38,478 nt of DNA from Bacteroidales bacterium. Its GTDB lineage: Bacteria > Bacteroidota > Bacteroidia > Bacteroidales > JAADJA01. Each line of letters begins with the position of its first letter. Position 1 is the stretch's first letter. The translations under genes and the position numbers were made by a program. Location: assembly GCA_016933115.1 (NCBI GenBank), contig JAFGBL010000012.1:1-38478 (forward strand), written 5' to 3'. This document shows, piece after piece, positions 7,180 to 16,425 of the stretch. Under the pieces are notes generated by a model. That model was given only the letters and a program-made list of their open reading frames with translations. It was not told the origin of the DNA and searched no databases.

Positions 7180-9165
7180 TTATTCTGGTAAAACGGTTTC
7201 ACGGTTCAAATTGACTCTCCATAAATCGTTTTTATCCTGGTTTCCGATATTCCCGTCCAAATTGTAATCTCCAGCGTGGTAACCCGACTTTCCGGCAAAT
7301 ATTGACCAAAAACCTGATTTATCCGATAGGTCAATCACATTATCAACATTTCCATCTCCGGCGGCCATTCCCCAGATTCCAGAAGCCAATTCTTTTTGCG
7401 CCAGCCCGGCACCATATGCCTGTCCGGCTCCTGTGGTAAAATTGAAACTGTAAGTATTCCCTGCAAGATTGAGCGGTGATGCTGACATGACGGGAAGGTG
7501 ATTGCGATGATAAACAACTGCAAATAACTGGTCTTCCGGACTGTAATGAATTGCCGGAATAGAGGATCCATCTGTGCTTACGATATGCCCGTTATCCAGT
7601 ATAAATCCCACCAGCCTTGCAACTTTTTTGTCAGGGGCAGCACTTGATGCATCAACGGCATCACGGATCTCAACCATTACCCAATCGACAATTTGCGGAT
7701 TGGAAATATCGGGAGTTTCTTTGCAACCTGTAAAAAACCAGGGAAGTTCCAGGTAAGGCTGATTTAGTGGTAAATAGTCAGGATTCAGATTTGTTGATAA
7801 GTTTGATCCGTTGAATGGCCCTTCAAGCATAACCGTAAGATCAAGATAAATTTTATTACCGGAAGGTGTCAGATTAATATTGGTGTTCCAGTCATCCGGT
7901 GCAAAATCGTCCCAGGCACTTTCTAGGGCATCGGCAATGTAGCCGTAGCCGGAAAGATTCAACGTCCAGATAATAAAATTTGTGGAAAACGAAGGATTGC
8001 CTTCATTCCCGTTGTAGTGGGCGATCAGGGTTTCGGTGAAAGCCGGTTCAACAAATTCGGCGGTTCCCTGGTCAATGTTGTAGGGTGGAGAAGTCAGGTA
8101 AAAAATAATTGATGCCGGAATTCCTGTCTCAAGCGATTCAAGTGCATACTCCTGGAACGTTTGTGAGCCGGTATCATAGTCGATATTTTCCACTTTTTTG
8201 CCGGTTATGCTTAATACTGTGTCGGTATCTAAAATACATATACGGTAAGGGCAGGGCCAGGTAACTGTCGATCCGGTTTCGATATCATAAATAATATTGC
8301 CCGAGGGGGAATTGATGCTCCGGATATCCTGCGCATGAAAATGGCCGGTAAAAACTACCTTAAGACCTAAATCCGCCAGTTCACTATAAATACTTTCCCA
8401 GTCGTCGATCACATATTCCCCAAAAATTACTTTCTGGTTGGTGAAATGTTCCACCAAATTATGGTGCTCCAGTGCAATGATGACTTTACCCATGGAACGA
8501 GCATCAATGATCCGGTCCTTTACCCATTGCAATACGGGAGGTTCAAAACCGCCGCTGGTCTGGGGATAATTCTGTATGTAGTTCGAATCGTAACGGCACA
8601 CATCCATCGACAGGATTTGCAGTCCCGGAATGGGTTCCGCTACATAGCTCAGAGATGCCGTGTCTTTTGCTATGGCCTGGCCATACCCAAAATTGTGGTA
8701 AATGGTTACAAAATCCTCCGGTGTTATGTTGGGAACCGGATATGTCATATCATTGTCATAAGCCAGGGCATGTGGATTGTTGATGTCGTGGTTTCCCGGA
8801 CATACAAAAACCTGTGCACCGGCATTTTCAAGTTCACTAAAATAACCTGCCATTTGCTGATGGCAGATCAGTTCCCCATCCTTGGTCAGATCCCCTGAAA
8901 TCAAAACAATATCGGGCTGTTCGGCAATCAATGAATCGATGAGTGATTCCATGATGGCATTACTTTCCTTCAATAGTTTCCGGTCGTAAGTAAGGTATTC
9001 CTCAAAGGCAGGCCCGTCGTTGATCAGCAGGGAAGGGTCGAAATAGTGGGGGTCGGAAAACACGCAGATCTTGATATTTTCTGTCCCGATTTGTGCGATT
9101 GATTGGACGGATATGCCGGCACTGACAATTACCAGGGCCAGAATAAAAAAAAGCTTTGATTTCAT
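7180..9165 (-). CDS. Secreted calcineurin-type metallophosphoesterase with C-terminal EF-hand-like repeat
   Basis: The start is set at ATG 9165 (661 residues) because residues 1-25 then form a clean signal peptide and a TAnnTTTG box lies just upstream; a longer frame to 9240 would bury the signal. The metallophosphoesterase motifs are in order: FSDPHYFDP (D38, H40), ISGDLTKDG, CPGNHDINN, ALEHHN and FTGHFHAQD, giving the full set of two-metal ligands. These enzymes hydrolyse phosphomonoesters or diesters in the periplasm or outside. After a beta-rich middle region, the last ~60 residues carry two Asp/Asn-rich repeats (GDGNVDNVIDLSDKSGFW and GDYNLDGNIGNQDKNDLW), a dockerin/EF-hand-like calcium-binding tail seen in Bacteroidota secreted proteins. 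There is no obvious T9SS sorting domain. The gene is convergent with the FloA-like gene, with three bases between the stops. Confidence 0.85.
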   Translation of the reverse strand: MKSKLFFILALVIVSAGISVQSIAQIGTENIKICVFSDPHYFDPSLLINDGPAFEEYLTYDRKLLKESNAIMESLIDSLIAEQPDIVLISGDLTKDGELICHQQMAGYFSELENAGAQVFVCPGNHDINNPHALAYDNDMTYPVPNITPEDFVTIYHNFGYGQAIAKDTASLSYVAEPIPGLQILSMDVCRYDSNYIQNYPQTSGGFEPPVLQWVKDRIIDARSMGKVIIALEHHNLVEHFTNQKVIFGEYVIDDWESIYSELADLGLKVVFTGHFHAQDIRSINSPSGNIIYDIETGSTVTWPCPYRICILDTDTVLSITGKKVENIDYDTGSQTFQEYALESLETGIPASIIFYLTSPPYNIDQGTAEFVEPAFTETLIAHYNGNEGNPSFSTNFIIWTLNLSGYGYIADALESAWDDFAPDDWNTNINLTPSGNKIYLDLTVMLEGPFNGSNLSTNLNPDYLPLNQPYLELPWFFTGCKETPDISNPQIVDWVMVEIRDAVDASSAAPDKKVARLVGFILDNGHIVSTDGSSIPAIHYSPEDQLFAVVYHRNHLPVMSASPLNLAGNTYSFNFTTGAGQAYGAGLAQKELASGIWGMAAGDGNVDNVIDLSDKSGFWSIFAGKSGYHAGDYNLDGNIGNQDKNDLWRVNLNRETVLPE

Positions 9166-9188
9166 AGACGTGGAAAATTTTGGAACAT

Positions 9189-9196
9189 CAAATGTA
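9189..9196 (-). promoter_or_regulatory. Probable -7 promoter box for the metallophosphoesterase gene
   Basis: On the minus strand this reads TACATTTG, a full match to TAnnTTTG, and ends 23 bases before the ATG at 9165. It lies inside the longer ORF version of the gene, which argues for the shorter start. A dyad GGAACA-TCAAA-TGTACA overlaps it (9182-9198) but may be chance. Confidence 0.5.
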
Positions 9197-9352
9197 CAAA
9201 AAATTGAAAGTGATAAAGGTAGAAATCTGATAAGATTCAACCTGTTAAATGATTGTTAATTCTTTCTGAATTTTATTTGCCAATTAACTACCCCAAAAAA
9301 TTTTTTAGTAAATAAAGATTTCTAATTTTAGCGCCCAAAATAACAGGTAGAT

Positions 9353-11464
9353 ATGAGAATTATTTTAATCATTCTTTTTGCAGGATTGTTGATCCTTTCG
9401 TGCAATACAAATCAAAAAAAGATGCATACTGATTCAAATCCATTTTATCAGGAATACGGAACACCTTTTGAAGTTCCGCCTTTCGAAAAAATTAAAACAG
9501 AACATTTCATGCCTGCTTTCATAGAGGGGATGAAGGAGCAGGAGGCAGAAATTGAAGCCATTACGAATAATGCAGAATTGCCTTCCTTTGAAAAAACCAT
9601 TGTAGCCATGGATCGGAGCGGTCAACTGCTCACAAGGGTTAGTAATGTGTTTTATAATCTGACATCCGCCAATACAAACGATTCCATTCAGGCCATCAGT
9701 AAGGAAATCGCTCCACTGTTGTCGGCCCACAAGGATAATATCAGCCTCAATGTAAAACTGTTCGAACGTGTAAAATCGGTTTATGAGCAGAAAGAGGCGC
9801 TTGACCTGGATGCCGAACAATCTATGCTGCTTGATAAAACCTATAAAAATTTTGTTAGGGGAGGAGCCAACCTGCCGGATGATAAAAAAGAAAGATTCCG
9901 GAAGATCAATGAGGAATTGTCAGTTTTAACGGTAGAATTTGATGATCATTTGCTTGCCGAAACCAATTCATTTCAGTTGGTTATTGATAATGAAGGAGAC
10001 CTGTCGGGCCTGCCGGAATTCGTAAGGGAAATGGGTGCTGAAGATGCCAAAACTGCCGGACTTGAAGGCAAATGGCTGTTCACCCTGCATAAGCCCAGCC
10101 TGATACCCTTTTTGCAGTACGCTGATAACAGGGAATTGCGTGAAAAGATTTTCAAAGGTTACATTAACCGGGGCAATAACAACAATGAATATGACAATAA
10201 AGAAATTGCCGCTAAGATCGCTATGCTCCGGGCAGAGCGGGCCAATCTGCTCGGTTATCCTACCCATGCTGATTATGTATTGGATGTAAACATGGCAAAA
10301 ACATCGGACCGGGTTTATAAATTGTTGGATCAGATTTGGGAAGCTGCGCTGCCGGTAGCCAAAAACGAGGCGGTTGAATTACAAAAGATCATCGACAGTG
10401 AAGATGGGAATTTCAAGCTGGAACCCTGGGACTGGTGGTATTATGCTGAAAAACAGCGAAAGGAAAAGTATGACCTGGATGATGAGTTGCTGAAGCCCTA
10501 TTTCGAACTGGAAAATGTCAGGAAAGGAATGTTTGAAGTAGCCACAAATCTTTATGGTTTATCCTTCGAAGAACGGTTTGACGTGCCCAAACCCCATCCG
10601 GATGCGCGAACATTTGAGGTTTTTGATACAGGCGGCACTCATCAGGCTGTCCTGATTTTGGACTTTTTCCCCCGGCCCAGCAAACAATCAGGCGCTTGGA
10701 TGAGTAGCTACAGAAAACAAAGTAAAGAGGATGACAGAAACATTTCTCCCATTATAACTATGGTAATGAATTTCTCGAAACCTACATCCGATAAACCGTC
10801 GCTGCTGACTTTTGAAGAAGTAAGCACCATGTTCCATGAATTTGGGCATGCATTGCATGGAATGCTTTCGGATTGTACTTATAAAATGCTTTCAGGAACT
10901 GCCGTACCGCGGGATTTTGTTGAACTGCCCTCACAGATCATGGAAAACTGGGCAGCCGAACCGGAGGTTCTGAAAAACTATGCGAAACATTACCAGACGG
11001 GAGAGCCGATTCCGTATGAACTTATCGAAAAGATGAATGCCAGCAAGCATTTCAACCAGGGATTTGCAACGGTCGAATTTACTGCAGCAGCATATCTGGA
11101 TATGGCCTGGCATACCATGGACGGTCCCGAATTGAAGAACGCTCTGGAATTTGAAAAGGAAGTTTTAGATCAAATCGGATTAATCCCGGAGATCGTAGTG
11201 CGTTATCGTTCGCCTTATTTTGCACATATTTTTGCAGGTGGCTATTCGGCTGGCTATTACAGCTATCAATGGGCAGAGGTACTTGATGCAGATGCCTTTG
11301 AAGCTTTCAAGGAAAACGGTTTATTCGATCAGAAAACTGCAAAAGCATTCAGGGAAAATATTCTGGAGAGAGGAGGGACGGAAGACCCCATGAAGCTATA
11401 TATTCAGTTCAGGGGCAAGGAGCCAAATCCGGATGCGATGCTGAAAAGAAAGGGGTTGATATGA
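9353..11464 (+). CDS. dcp: M3-family peptidyl-dipeptidase/oligopeptidase, lipoprotein (Dcp-like)
   Basis: The 703-residue protein is a full-length M3 metallopeptidase. It has a lipoprotein signal with the lipobox Cys in LLILSC (C17), so it is likely anchored on the periplasmic side of a membrane rather than cytoplasmic like E. coli Dcp. The zinc site HEFGHALHG is at 495-503, and the third ligand is expected in the FVELPSQIMENW helix near residue 524. The C-terminal YRSPYFAHIFAGGYSAGYYSY carries the substrate-binding Tyr/His pattern of the family. These enzymes remove dipeptides from peptide C-termini or cleave short peptides, fitting peptide scavenging. A weak -7-like TAATTTTA lies at 9323-9330. 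The gene stands alone between a divergent and a convergent neighbour. Family assignment is certain; Dcp versus close oligopeptidase relatives is less so. Confidence 0.93.
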   Translation: MRIILIILFAGLLILSCNTNQKKMHTDSNPFYQEYGTPFEVPPFEKIKTEHFMPAFIEGMKEQEAEIEAITNNAELPSFEKTIVAMDRSGQLLTRVSNVFYNLTSANTNDSIQAISKEIAPLLSAHKDNISLNVKLFERVKSVYEQKEALDLDAEQSMLLDKTYKNFVRGGANLPDDKKERFRKINEELSVLTVEFDDHLLAETNSFQLVIDNEGDLSGLPEFVREMGAEDAKTAGLEGKWLFTLHKPSLIPFLQYADNRELREKIFKGYINRGNNNNEYDNKEIAAKIAMLRAERANLLGYPTHADYVLDVNMAKTSDRVYKLLDQIWEAALPVAKNEAVELQKIIDSEDGNFKLEPWDWWYYAEKQRKEKYDLDDELLKPYFELENVRKGMFEVATNLYGLSFEERFDVPKPHPDARTFEVFDTGGTHQAVLILDFFPRPSKQSGAWMSSYRKQSKEDDRNISPIITMVMNFSKPTSDKPSLLTFEEVSTMFHEFGHALHGMLSDCTYKMLSGTAVPRDFVELPSQIMENWAAEPEVLKNYAKHYQTGEPIPYELIEKMNASKHFNQGFATVEFTAAAYLDMAWHTMDGPELKNALEFEKEVLDQIGLIPEIVVRYRSPYFAHIFAGGYSAGYYSYQWAEVLDADAFEAFKENGLFDQKTAKAFRENILERGGTEDPMKLYIQFRGKEPNPDAMLKRKGLI

Positions 11465-11506
11465 CCCGGAAACATTCCTGGATAACAAATCAAGGTTGAA
11501 TATTAA

Positions 11507-12439
11507 CTAATGTTCTATTATTTCAAAATATTTAAGTACCCTTAAAGCCCTCAGCGTATTCCACCTGCTGGGTTTTCCGGGTACTTCCATGTTGAAGTGT
11601 ACCTTGCCAGGGTGGTTGGCCTGTAATTTCCAGGTGCCGTTTTTATTCCGTTTTTTCAGGATCATATGCAGGGCATCCTGCATCCGTTCATCATATTCTG
11701 CACCGGCAAAATAATAATATTCAAGGGCACGCAGGATATCATATTTCCAGCGAAAAGGAAAGGGCAGGCTAAGCATCCGTTTGTCAATGATCTCACCGGT
11801 TTTATCCGACCTGAATATCCTGTGTTCCAGGATGAATTCCCGTGAAGTTTCTTCGGCTTCCAACAAATCACCCAATCGGTAATTGTAGTTGTTATTTTTA
11901 TATTCCAGTATTCCCTCCAGTACTGAAATGGTCGTATGCAGTGAACTGTGCCTGGCACCCTGTCGGTTGAAGCGGCAATTGAATCCTCCATCTATCATTC
12001 GCTGTGAAAGAATAAAATCAACTATGGATTTAAGTTTATCCGTATCTATTCCAAAATAACAGAAATAATTCAAAGCCATCCCGTTGATGCAGACATCGCT
12101 GTTTTTGACTGTTTTACCCGGATTAATCCCTCCATCTTCTCCTTTTTGGGTTTCAATGACCAGATTTAAAGTTTGTTTAATGGGAATACAATCTGATGAA
12201 ATGCCCAGATTTTTAAGATCGAGCAGGGTGTAGTGGGTAGAAATCCATTTGGGCTGATAAAAACCATCACCCCAATGACCATTAGTTTTCCTTAAGGAAA
12301 GGTATCGATTTCCCCAGCCTTCCTTTGCGATTCGTTTTCTCAGGTCATTTCGTTCTGTATACAGCAAATCGCGGTGAACCTGGTATTGGATGGCAATGTC
12401 TCCATCTAAAAGCCAATCGATGATTTCTGTGTAGTTCAA
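11507..12439 (-). CDS. Squalene-cyclase/prenyltransferase-fold (alpha/alpha toroid) protein
   Basis: The 310-residue soluble protein has no signal peptide. It carries repeats like those of terpenoid-cyclase alpha/alpha barrels: KTNGHWGDGFYQPKWISTHYTLLDLKNLG, KGEDGGINP, MIDGGFNCRF, and near the end NKNGTWKLQ. Proteins of this size are often labelled squalene-cyclase-like, but the catalytic DxDD of true cyclases is not visible, so enzymatic activity is doubtful. The only plausible start is TTG at 12439: the upstream in-frame codons reach a stop without ATG or GTG, and the first internal Met is far downstream. It lies 24 bases after the DUF169 gene and is probably in its operon. The role is unknown. 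Confidence 0.65.
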   Translation of the reverse strand: MNYTEIIDWLLDGDIAIQYQVHRDLLYTERNDLRKRIAKEGWGNRYLSLRKTNGHWGDGFYQPKWISTHYTLLDLKNLGISSDCIPIKQTLNLVIETQKGEDGGINPGKTVKNSDVCINGMALNYFCYFGIDTDKLKSIVDFILSQRMIDGGFNCRFNRQGARHSSLHTTISVLEGILEYKNNNYNYRLGDLLEAEETSREFILEHRIFRSDKTGEIIDKRMLSLPFPFRWKYDILRALEYYYFAGAEYDERMQDALHMILKKRNKNGTWKLQANHPGKVHFNMEVPGKPSRWNTLRALRVLKYFEIIEH

Positions 12440-12463
12440 TTCTATTAATATTTCAGAGTTTGA

Positions 12464-13204
12464 TCACTTTTCTTGTTTCTTAAGAAGGTCATTTTTTCTT
12501 GCTTTTTTCAAACCTTCGATAAAGGATTTGGAAAGGAAACTGTTTTCATCGAGCTGGCAAAGCTTTTCAAACATGGGTTTGGTGACGGTAAAAGCGAGGA
12601 TATCGGAAGGGAGGTATTTCCGCATGGCCATATCAGTTGCCCCGATCATGGCCTGGGGCACCTCAAGGTTTTTAAACAAGCTTACCAATTGCATACATCC
12701 TGAACCAAAAGGAGCGATAACAGGGGTTGGATCGTCCGGGGATTGAAAATACTGCGCTCCGATCATCAACATGCTGAGTTGATCAGGAGTCACAAAAAAT
12801 GTGATTGTCTTAAGGTATTCGTACTGGTCATTTTTCAATGGCCCGATGAGAACCCATGAATTTTGCTGGTGGTATGGTGAAATGAAATCCAACCATTGGT
12901 CCATCAACTCATGGGTTGCTTTCAAACCTTCGTCATCGGTAAGGAATCTTATAAATTCTTTACGACTTCTGGTTGCCACTCCACAAAGGTGGTTACCGGC
13001 ACCACCGCATCCGTGATTGTCTTTTGTGATCAGCAAGGTTTTACCCAGGAGCCATTGCTTATAAAAGGCAAAGACGCAGGCATGACCCGATTTATTTGGT
13101 TGAATAAGCGGTTCGAAGTCCTTTTTGGCAGGAGCATCATAAAATCCGATCAAAGGAGTTTTTATACCTGTTTTTTCCAATAGAAATGAAGGTAACGATT
13201 GCAT
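12464..13204 (-). CDS. DUF169 family protein
   Basis: The 246-residue protein matches the DUF169 (COG2043) pattern: a central Cys/Gly cluster GCGGAGNHLCG (about residues 64-75), then SPYHQQNSWVLIGPL, a region of hydrophobic strands with MLMIGAQYF, and IAPFGSGCMQLVSLF. Such proteins occur in anaerobes and often sit near metal or corrinoid genes, but no activity is established, and no such neighbour is present here. There is no signal peptide, so it is likely cytoplasmic. The start is ATG 13204 with a good -7 box just upstream. The squalene-cyclase-fold gene follows after 24 bases. Confidence 0.8.
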   Translation of the reverse strand: MQSLPSFLLEKTGIKTPLIGFYDAPAKKDFEPLIQPNKSGHACVFAFYKQWLLGKTLLITKDNHGCGGAGNHLCGVATRSRKEFIRFLTDDEGLKATHELMDQWLDFISPYHQQNSWVLIGPLKNDQYEYLKTITFFVTPDQLSMLMIGAQYFQSPDDPTPVIAPFGSGCMQLVSLFKNLEVPQAMIGATDMAMRKYLPSDILAFTVTKPMFEKLCQLDENSFLSKSFIEGLKKARKNDLLKKQEK

Positions 13205-13216
13205 GACTTTTTTTCA

Positions 13217-13224
13217 CAAAGATA
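13217..13224 (-). promoter_or_regulatory. Probable -7 promoter box for the DUF169 operon
   Basis: Minus-strand TATCTTTG matches TAnnTTTG exactly and ends 12 bases before the ATG at 13204, giving a very short leader. No clear -33 box was seen. Confidence 0.45.
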
Positions 13225-13264
13225 TCAAGCATTTGTTAGGTGTTGCGGGTATTTGAGATATATT

Positions 13265-15661
13265 TTACTCATAACGCAAAGCTTCCACCGGATTGGTAAC
13301 CGCGGCTTTAAATGACTGGTAACCGACAGCAATAAAAGCAATGGCCAGTTCAGCAAATGCAGCAATCAGGAATACCCACCAACTGATGGTGATGCGGTAT
13401 TCGAAATTTTGAAGCCACCTTTCCACAGCCAGCCAGGCGATGGGCCAGGCAATGATATTGGCAAGCAGTACCCATTTGGTGAATTCCTTTGAGAATGCCC
13501 AAACGATCTGATCCCGCGTGGCTCCGAAGGTTTTCCTCACCCCGATTTCCCTTGTTTTTTGTGAAGCCAGGAAAGAGGCCAACCCGAGTAAACCCAGGCA
13601 GGCAATGAAGATGGCGAGGATGGTGAAAATGATCATCAGGTCCTTGGTTTGTTTTTCATTTTGATAAAGCTTGTCATAATCCTTATCAAAAAACGAATAA
13701 CTGAAGGGCAGTTCGATATTAAAATCCTTCCATTTCTTTTCAAGGAAGTCAAGCACATTATTTTCGGAGCCGGGTTTTATCCTTACGGAAATGAAGCGTT
13801 CGTCCCATCCGAATGACCCACCCAGGTAAATAAAAGCCTGTGGCCGGATTTTTTCATGCATGGATTCATAATGAAAATCCTTCACCACTCCAATGACAGG
13901 AAATTTTCTGATGTTTTCTCCCCAGTTATTGATCTTTTTGCCTATGGGATTTTCCCAACCGATCAAATTTAATGCAGCTTCATTGATGATGATCGCAGAA
14001 GTATCGGTGGGGAAATCGCGAGAAAAAAACCTGCCCTGTGCCATTTCAAGTTTCATCACATCAGCATACTCTGGGTCGCAAGGCAGCAAATTCAGGGTAA
14101 ATCCGTCTTCCACCCCTTCAGCGCCAAACCCGATGTTATTTAATCGCATTCCGGGCATTCGATGGGCTCCGGCGACATGCAGGATATTGGCATTTTGCCG
14201 GATCTCCTTTTTGAATGTCTCGGATTTTTCATCCAGCAAATAAGCATTTTTGATCACCAGGATATTTTCCTTGTCAAATCCCAGGTTTTTATTTTGGATC
14301 ATTCTCAATTGCTGGTATACGGTGATAGTTCCGATAATGAGGATCATTGAAACCGCAAACTGGAAAATTACCAGGATATTCCTTACCGAAAATCCGCTGG
14401 TGCTTTTAATCAACCTGCCTTTCAACACCTTCACCGGTTGAAAGGCTGAGAGAACAAAAGCGGGATAGCTTCCTGAAAAAACACCGATAATGAAGGCCAG
14501 CAATATAAAAAGCGGTATGGTGAAGGGATCATCGAAATAATGCAGCACCAGGTTTCTCCCTGTGAAATTACGAAAAACCGGGAGGGCTGCCTCCACCATC
14601 ACCAGTCCGATGAGCACACTGATAATGGCGATAAAAATAGATTCTGAAATAAATTGGATCACCAGCCCTGATTTTGTTGCGCCTGAAACTTTTCTGATCC
14701 CGACTTCTTTGGCCCTGCGAAAACTTTTAGCGGTGCTCAGATTCATAAAATTTATGCAAGCCATCACCAGTATAAAAATTGCGATAACCCAGAAAATTCT
14801 GATATAGTTTTTATTCCCGTTGGGTTCAAATTCCCCGGAGATGTCTGATGTCAGATGAATTTGTGTGAGCGGTTGCAGGTAATATTCCCATTTATTCCCC
14901 TTGGCAAGTGCTTCATCATAACTCCTGCCTTCGAACAGGTATTTCCTTACAAAATCAGGGAATTTAGCTTCCAGATCAAGGTAGTTTGCCGTGGGATTCA
15001 AAAGCAGGTAGGTCCTGAAATTATTCCACCACCAGGAGGTTCCGTTATATAAACCATCAAAGGATGTTAAAGTAACCAAAATATCAAAATGAAAATGCGA
15101 CTGGGCCGGAACATCTTCTATCACTCCGGTCACTTTGAAATTGCTCGTGTCAAGTCTCATCACCTTATTGAGGGGGTTTTCCCCACCGAAATATTTTTCA
15201 GCCACGGATTTTGTAAGTACAACCGAATATGGATCTTTTAGCGCCAAATCTGCATCTCCTGCTAACATTTCAAATGAAAAAACTTCGAAAAAGGTTGAGT
15301 CGACAGCGAAAATGTGATCCTCATTGAAGATTTTATCCTGGTACCTGGTTTTTACCTCACTCCAGTCGGATATCCGGGTGATTTTCTCGATTTCGGGATA
15401 CTCATTGTACATAGCCCCTGGGAGGGGCGCCGGCGTATAGGTCTGATAAATCATGGTATTGCCGGCTACACCGTCAACTGCCATACGGTATATCCGGTCA
15501 TGATTATTGTGGTATTTATCGAACCCCAGTTCATAGGCCACAAACAAAACAATGAGAATGCTACAAGCCATGCCTATTGACAAGCCCATGATATTGATCA
15601 GGTAAAATCCTTTCTGTCGGCTGATGTTTCTCCAGGTTATTTTTAAGTAGTTCAGCAGCAT
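13265..15661 (-). CDS. MacB/FtsX-type ABC transporter permease (second copy)
   Basis: The 798-residue protein has the same two-half layout as the permease at 3344-5737: an N-terminal helix (NIMGLSIGMACSILIVLFVA), a MacB_PCD periplasmic domain, a three-helix block, then the second helix/domain/helix block. The coupling sequences are AKEVGIRKVSGATKSGLVIQF and TREIGVRKTFGATRDQIVWAF. The two copies are diverged paralogues, not a recent duplication. No ATP-binding subunit is adjacent. The gene begins 34 bases after the signal peptidase stop and may be read through with it. No sigma-54 box was found directly upstream, unlike the first copy. Substrate is unknown; envelope or outer-membrane export is typical for the family. 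Confidence 0.9.
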   Translation of the reverse strand: MLLNYLKITWRNISRQKGFYLINIMGLSIGMACSILIVLFVAYELGFDKYHNNHDRIYRMAVDGVAGNTMIYQTYTPAPLPGAMYNEYPEIEKITRISDWSEVKTRYQDKIFNEDHIFAVDSTFFEVFSFEMLAGDADLALKDPYSVVLTKSVAEKYFGGENPLNKVMRLDTSNFKVTGVIEDVPAQSHFHFDILVTLTSFDGLYNGTSWWWNNFRTYLLLNPTANYLDLEAKFPDFVRKYLFEGRSYDEALAKGNKWEYYLQPLTQIHLTSDISGEFEPNGNKNYIRIFWVIAIFILVMACINFMNLSTAKSFRRAKEVGIRKVSGATKSGLVIQFISESIFIAIISVLIGLVMVEAALPVFRNFTGRNLVLHYFDDPFTIPLFILLAFIIGVFSGSYPAFVLSAFQPVKVLKGRLIKSTSGFSVRNILVIFQFAVSMILIIGTITVYQQLRMIQNKNLGFDKENILVIKNAYLLDEKSETFKKEIRQNANILHVAGAHRMPGMRLNNIGFGAEGVEDGFTLNLLPCDPEYADVMKLEMAQGRFFSRDFPTDTSAIIINEAALNLIGWENPIGKKINNWGENIRKFPVIGVVKDFHYESMHEKIRPQAFIYLGGSFGWDERFISVRIKPGSENNVLDFLEKKWKDFNIELPFSYSFFDKDYDKLYQNEKQTKDLMIIFTILAIFIACLGLLGLASFLASQKTREIGVRKTFGATRDQIVWAFSKEFTKWVLLANIIAWPIAWLAVERWLQNFEYRITISWWVFLIAAFAELAIAFIAVGYQSFKAAVTNPVEALRYE

Positions 15662-15695
15662 TTAAAATTTTTTAAAGGATATATTTGGTTTTTAA

Positions 15696-16340
15696 TCAAA
15701 TCCTTGACAACGTGAAAACATATTTTCCGAAAATATTGTCTCTCTTTACCAGCCCATAAATACGCGAATCCAAACTGTTATCCCGGTTATCACCCAGTAC
15801 AAAATAATGATTCTGCCTAACAATGATTGGCCCGAAGTCTGATAAAAATCCACTTTTTTCAGAATAGGCTACGGTATGGTTGAGTCCCTGACCGGATTCC
15901 AGTGCATACAAATCTCCTGTCACCGTTTTGCCTTCTATATTAAAACTCTCTTTTTTAAGCACTTCGTATTTAAGCGATTTGTTGTTAATATAAATCTTGT
16001 TCCTGATGATCTGGATTGTATCGCCCGGAATTCCCATGATCCGTTTGAGCCAGTAGTCCTCATCACCATTCCTGGGAAGGCGGCACAATACCATATCGCC
16101 CCTTTCGGGTTTGCCCCAACTTAAAAGCCTGAAGCTGGTAAAAGGAATTGTAAGGTCGAAAGTAGAACGGTTAATGATCACTTTATCACCTGATAAAAAA
16201 GTTGGTGCATCGGAACCTCCCAAAACGAGGTAAGTTCGGAATGTGCCACCAAAAAAAAAGAATAGAAACAACACGACCAAAATAGTGATCAGGAACCTTT
16301 TACTCATCATAAACCGCTTTGACAGGAAGAATTTACTCAT
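15696..16340 (-). CDS. lepB: Signal peptidase I
   Basis: I choose ATG 16340 (214 residues) over an in-frame GTG at 16367, because it gives a short positively charged N-terminus before the single membrane helix (about 15-31, FLITILVVLFLFFFF). Type I signal peptidases cut signal peptides of exported proteins on the outer face of the inner membrane by a Ser/Lys dyad. The general-base Lys is K99 in YWLKRIMGIPGD, and box E is intact (LGDNRDNSLDSRIYG, 182-196). The nucleophile region reads LGGSDAPTFLSGD, with the likely nucleophile S43 followed by Asp-Ala instead of the common Met-x before Pro-Thr. The protein may be one of several paralogues with narrowed specificity. It precedes the MacB-like permease on the same strand. 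Confidence 0.88.
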   Translation of the reverse strand: MSKFFLSKRFMMSKRFLITILVVLFLFFFFGGTFRTYLVLGGSDAPTFLSGDKVIINRSTFDLTIPFTSFRLLSWGKPERGDMVLCRLPRNGDEDYWLKRIMGIPGDTIQIIRNKIYINNKSLKYEVLKKESFNIEGKTVTGDLYALESGQGLNHTVAYSEKSGFLSDFGPIIVRQNHYFVLGDNRDNSLDSRIYGLVKRDNIFGKYVFTLSRI

Positions 16341-16425
16341 TTTCTGTGCCGAAATTTTAAGATACACAAAATGAAAAGATTAATAATATTTTATTGTCAG
16401 AATTGAAATACATTTGTAATTGTGG

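Noticed and set aside
9182-9198. GGAACA-N5-TGTACA as a fourth activator dyad
   Set aside because: Only the inner ACA-N5-TGT agrees, which is expected by chance several times in this length, and it overlaps a -7 box.
7180-9240. Longer version of the metallophosphoesterase starting at 9240
   Set aside because: It places 25 odd residues before a clear signal peptide, and a promoter box lies between the two starts.
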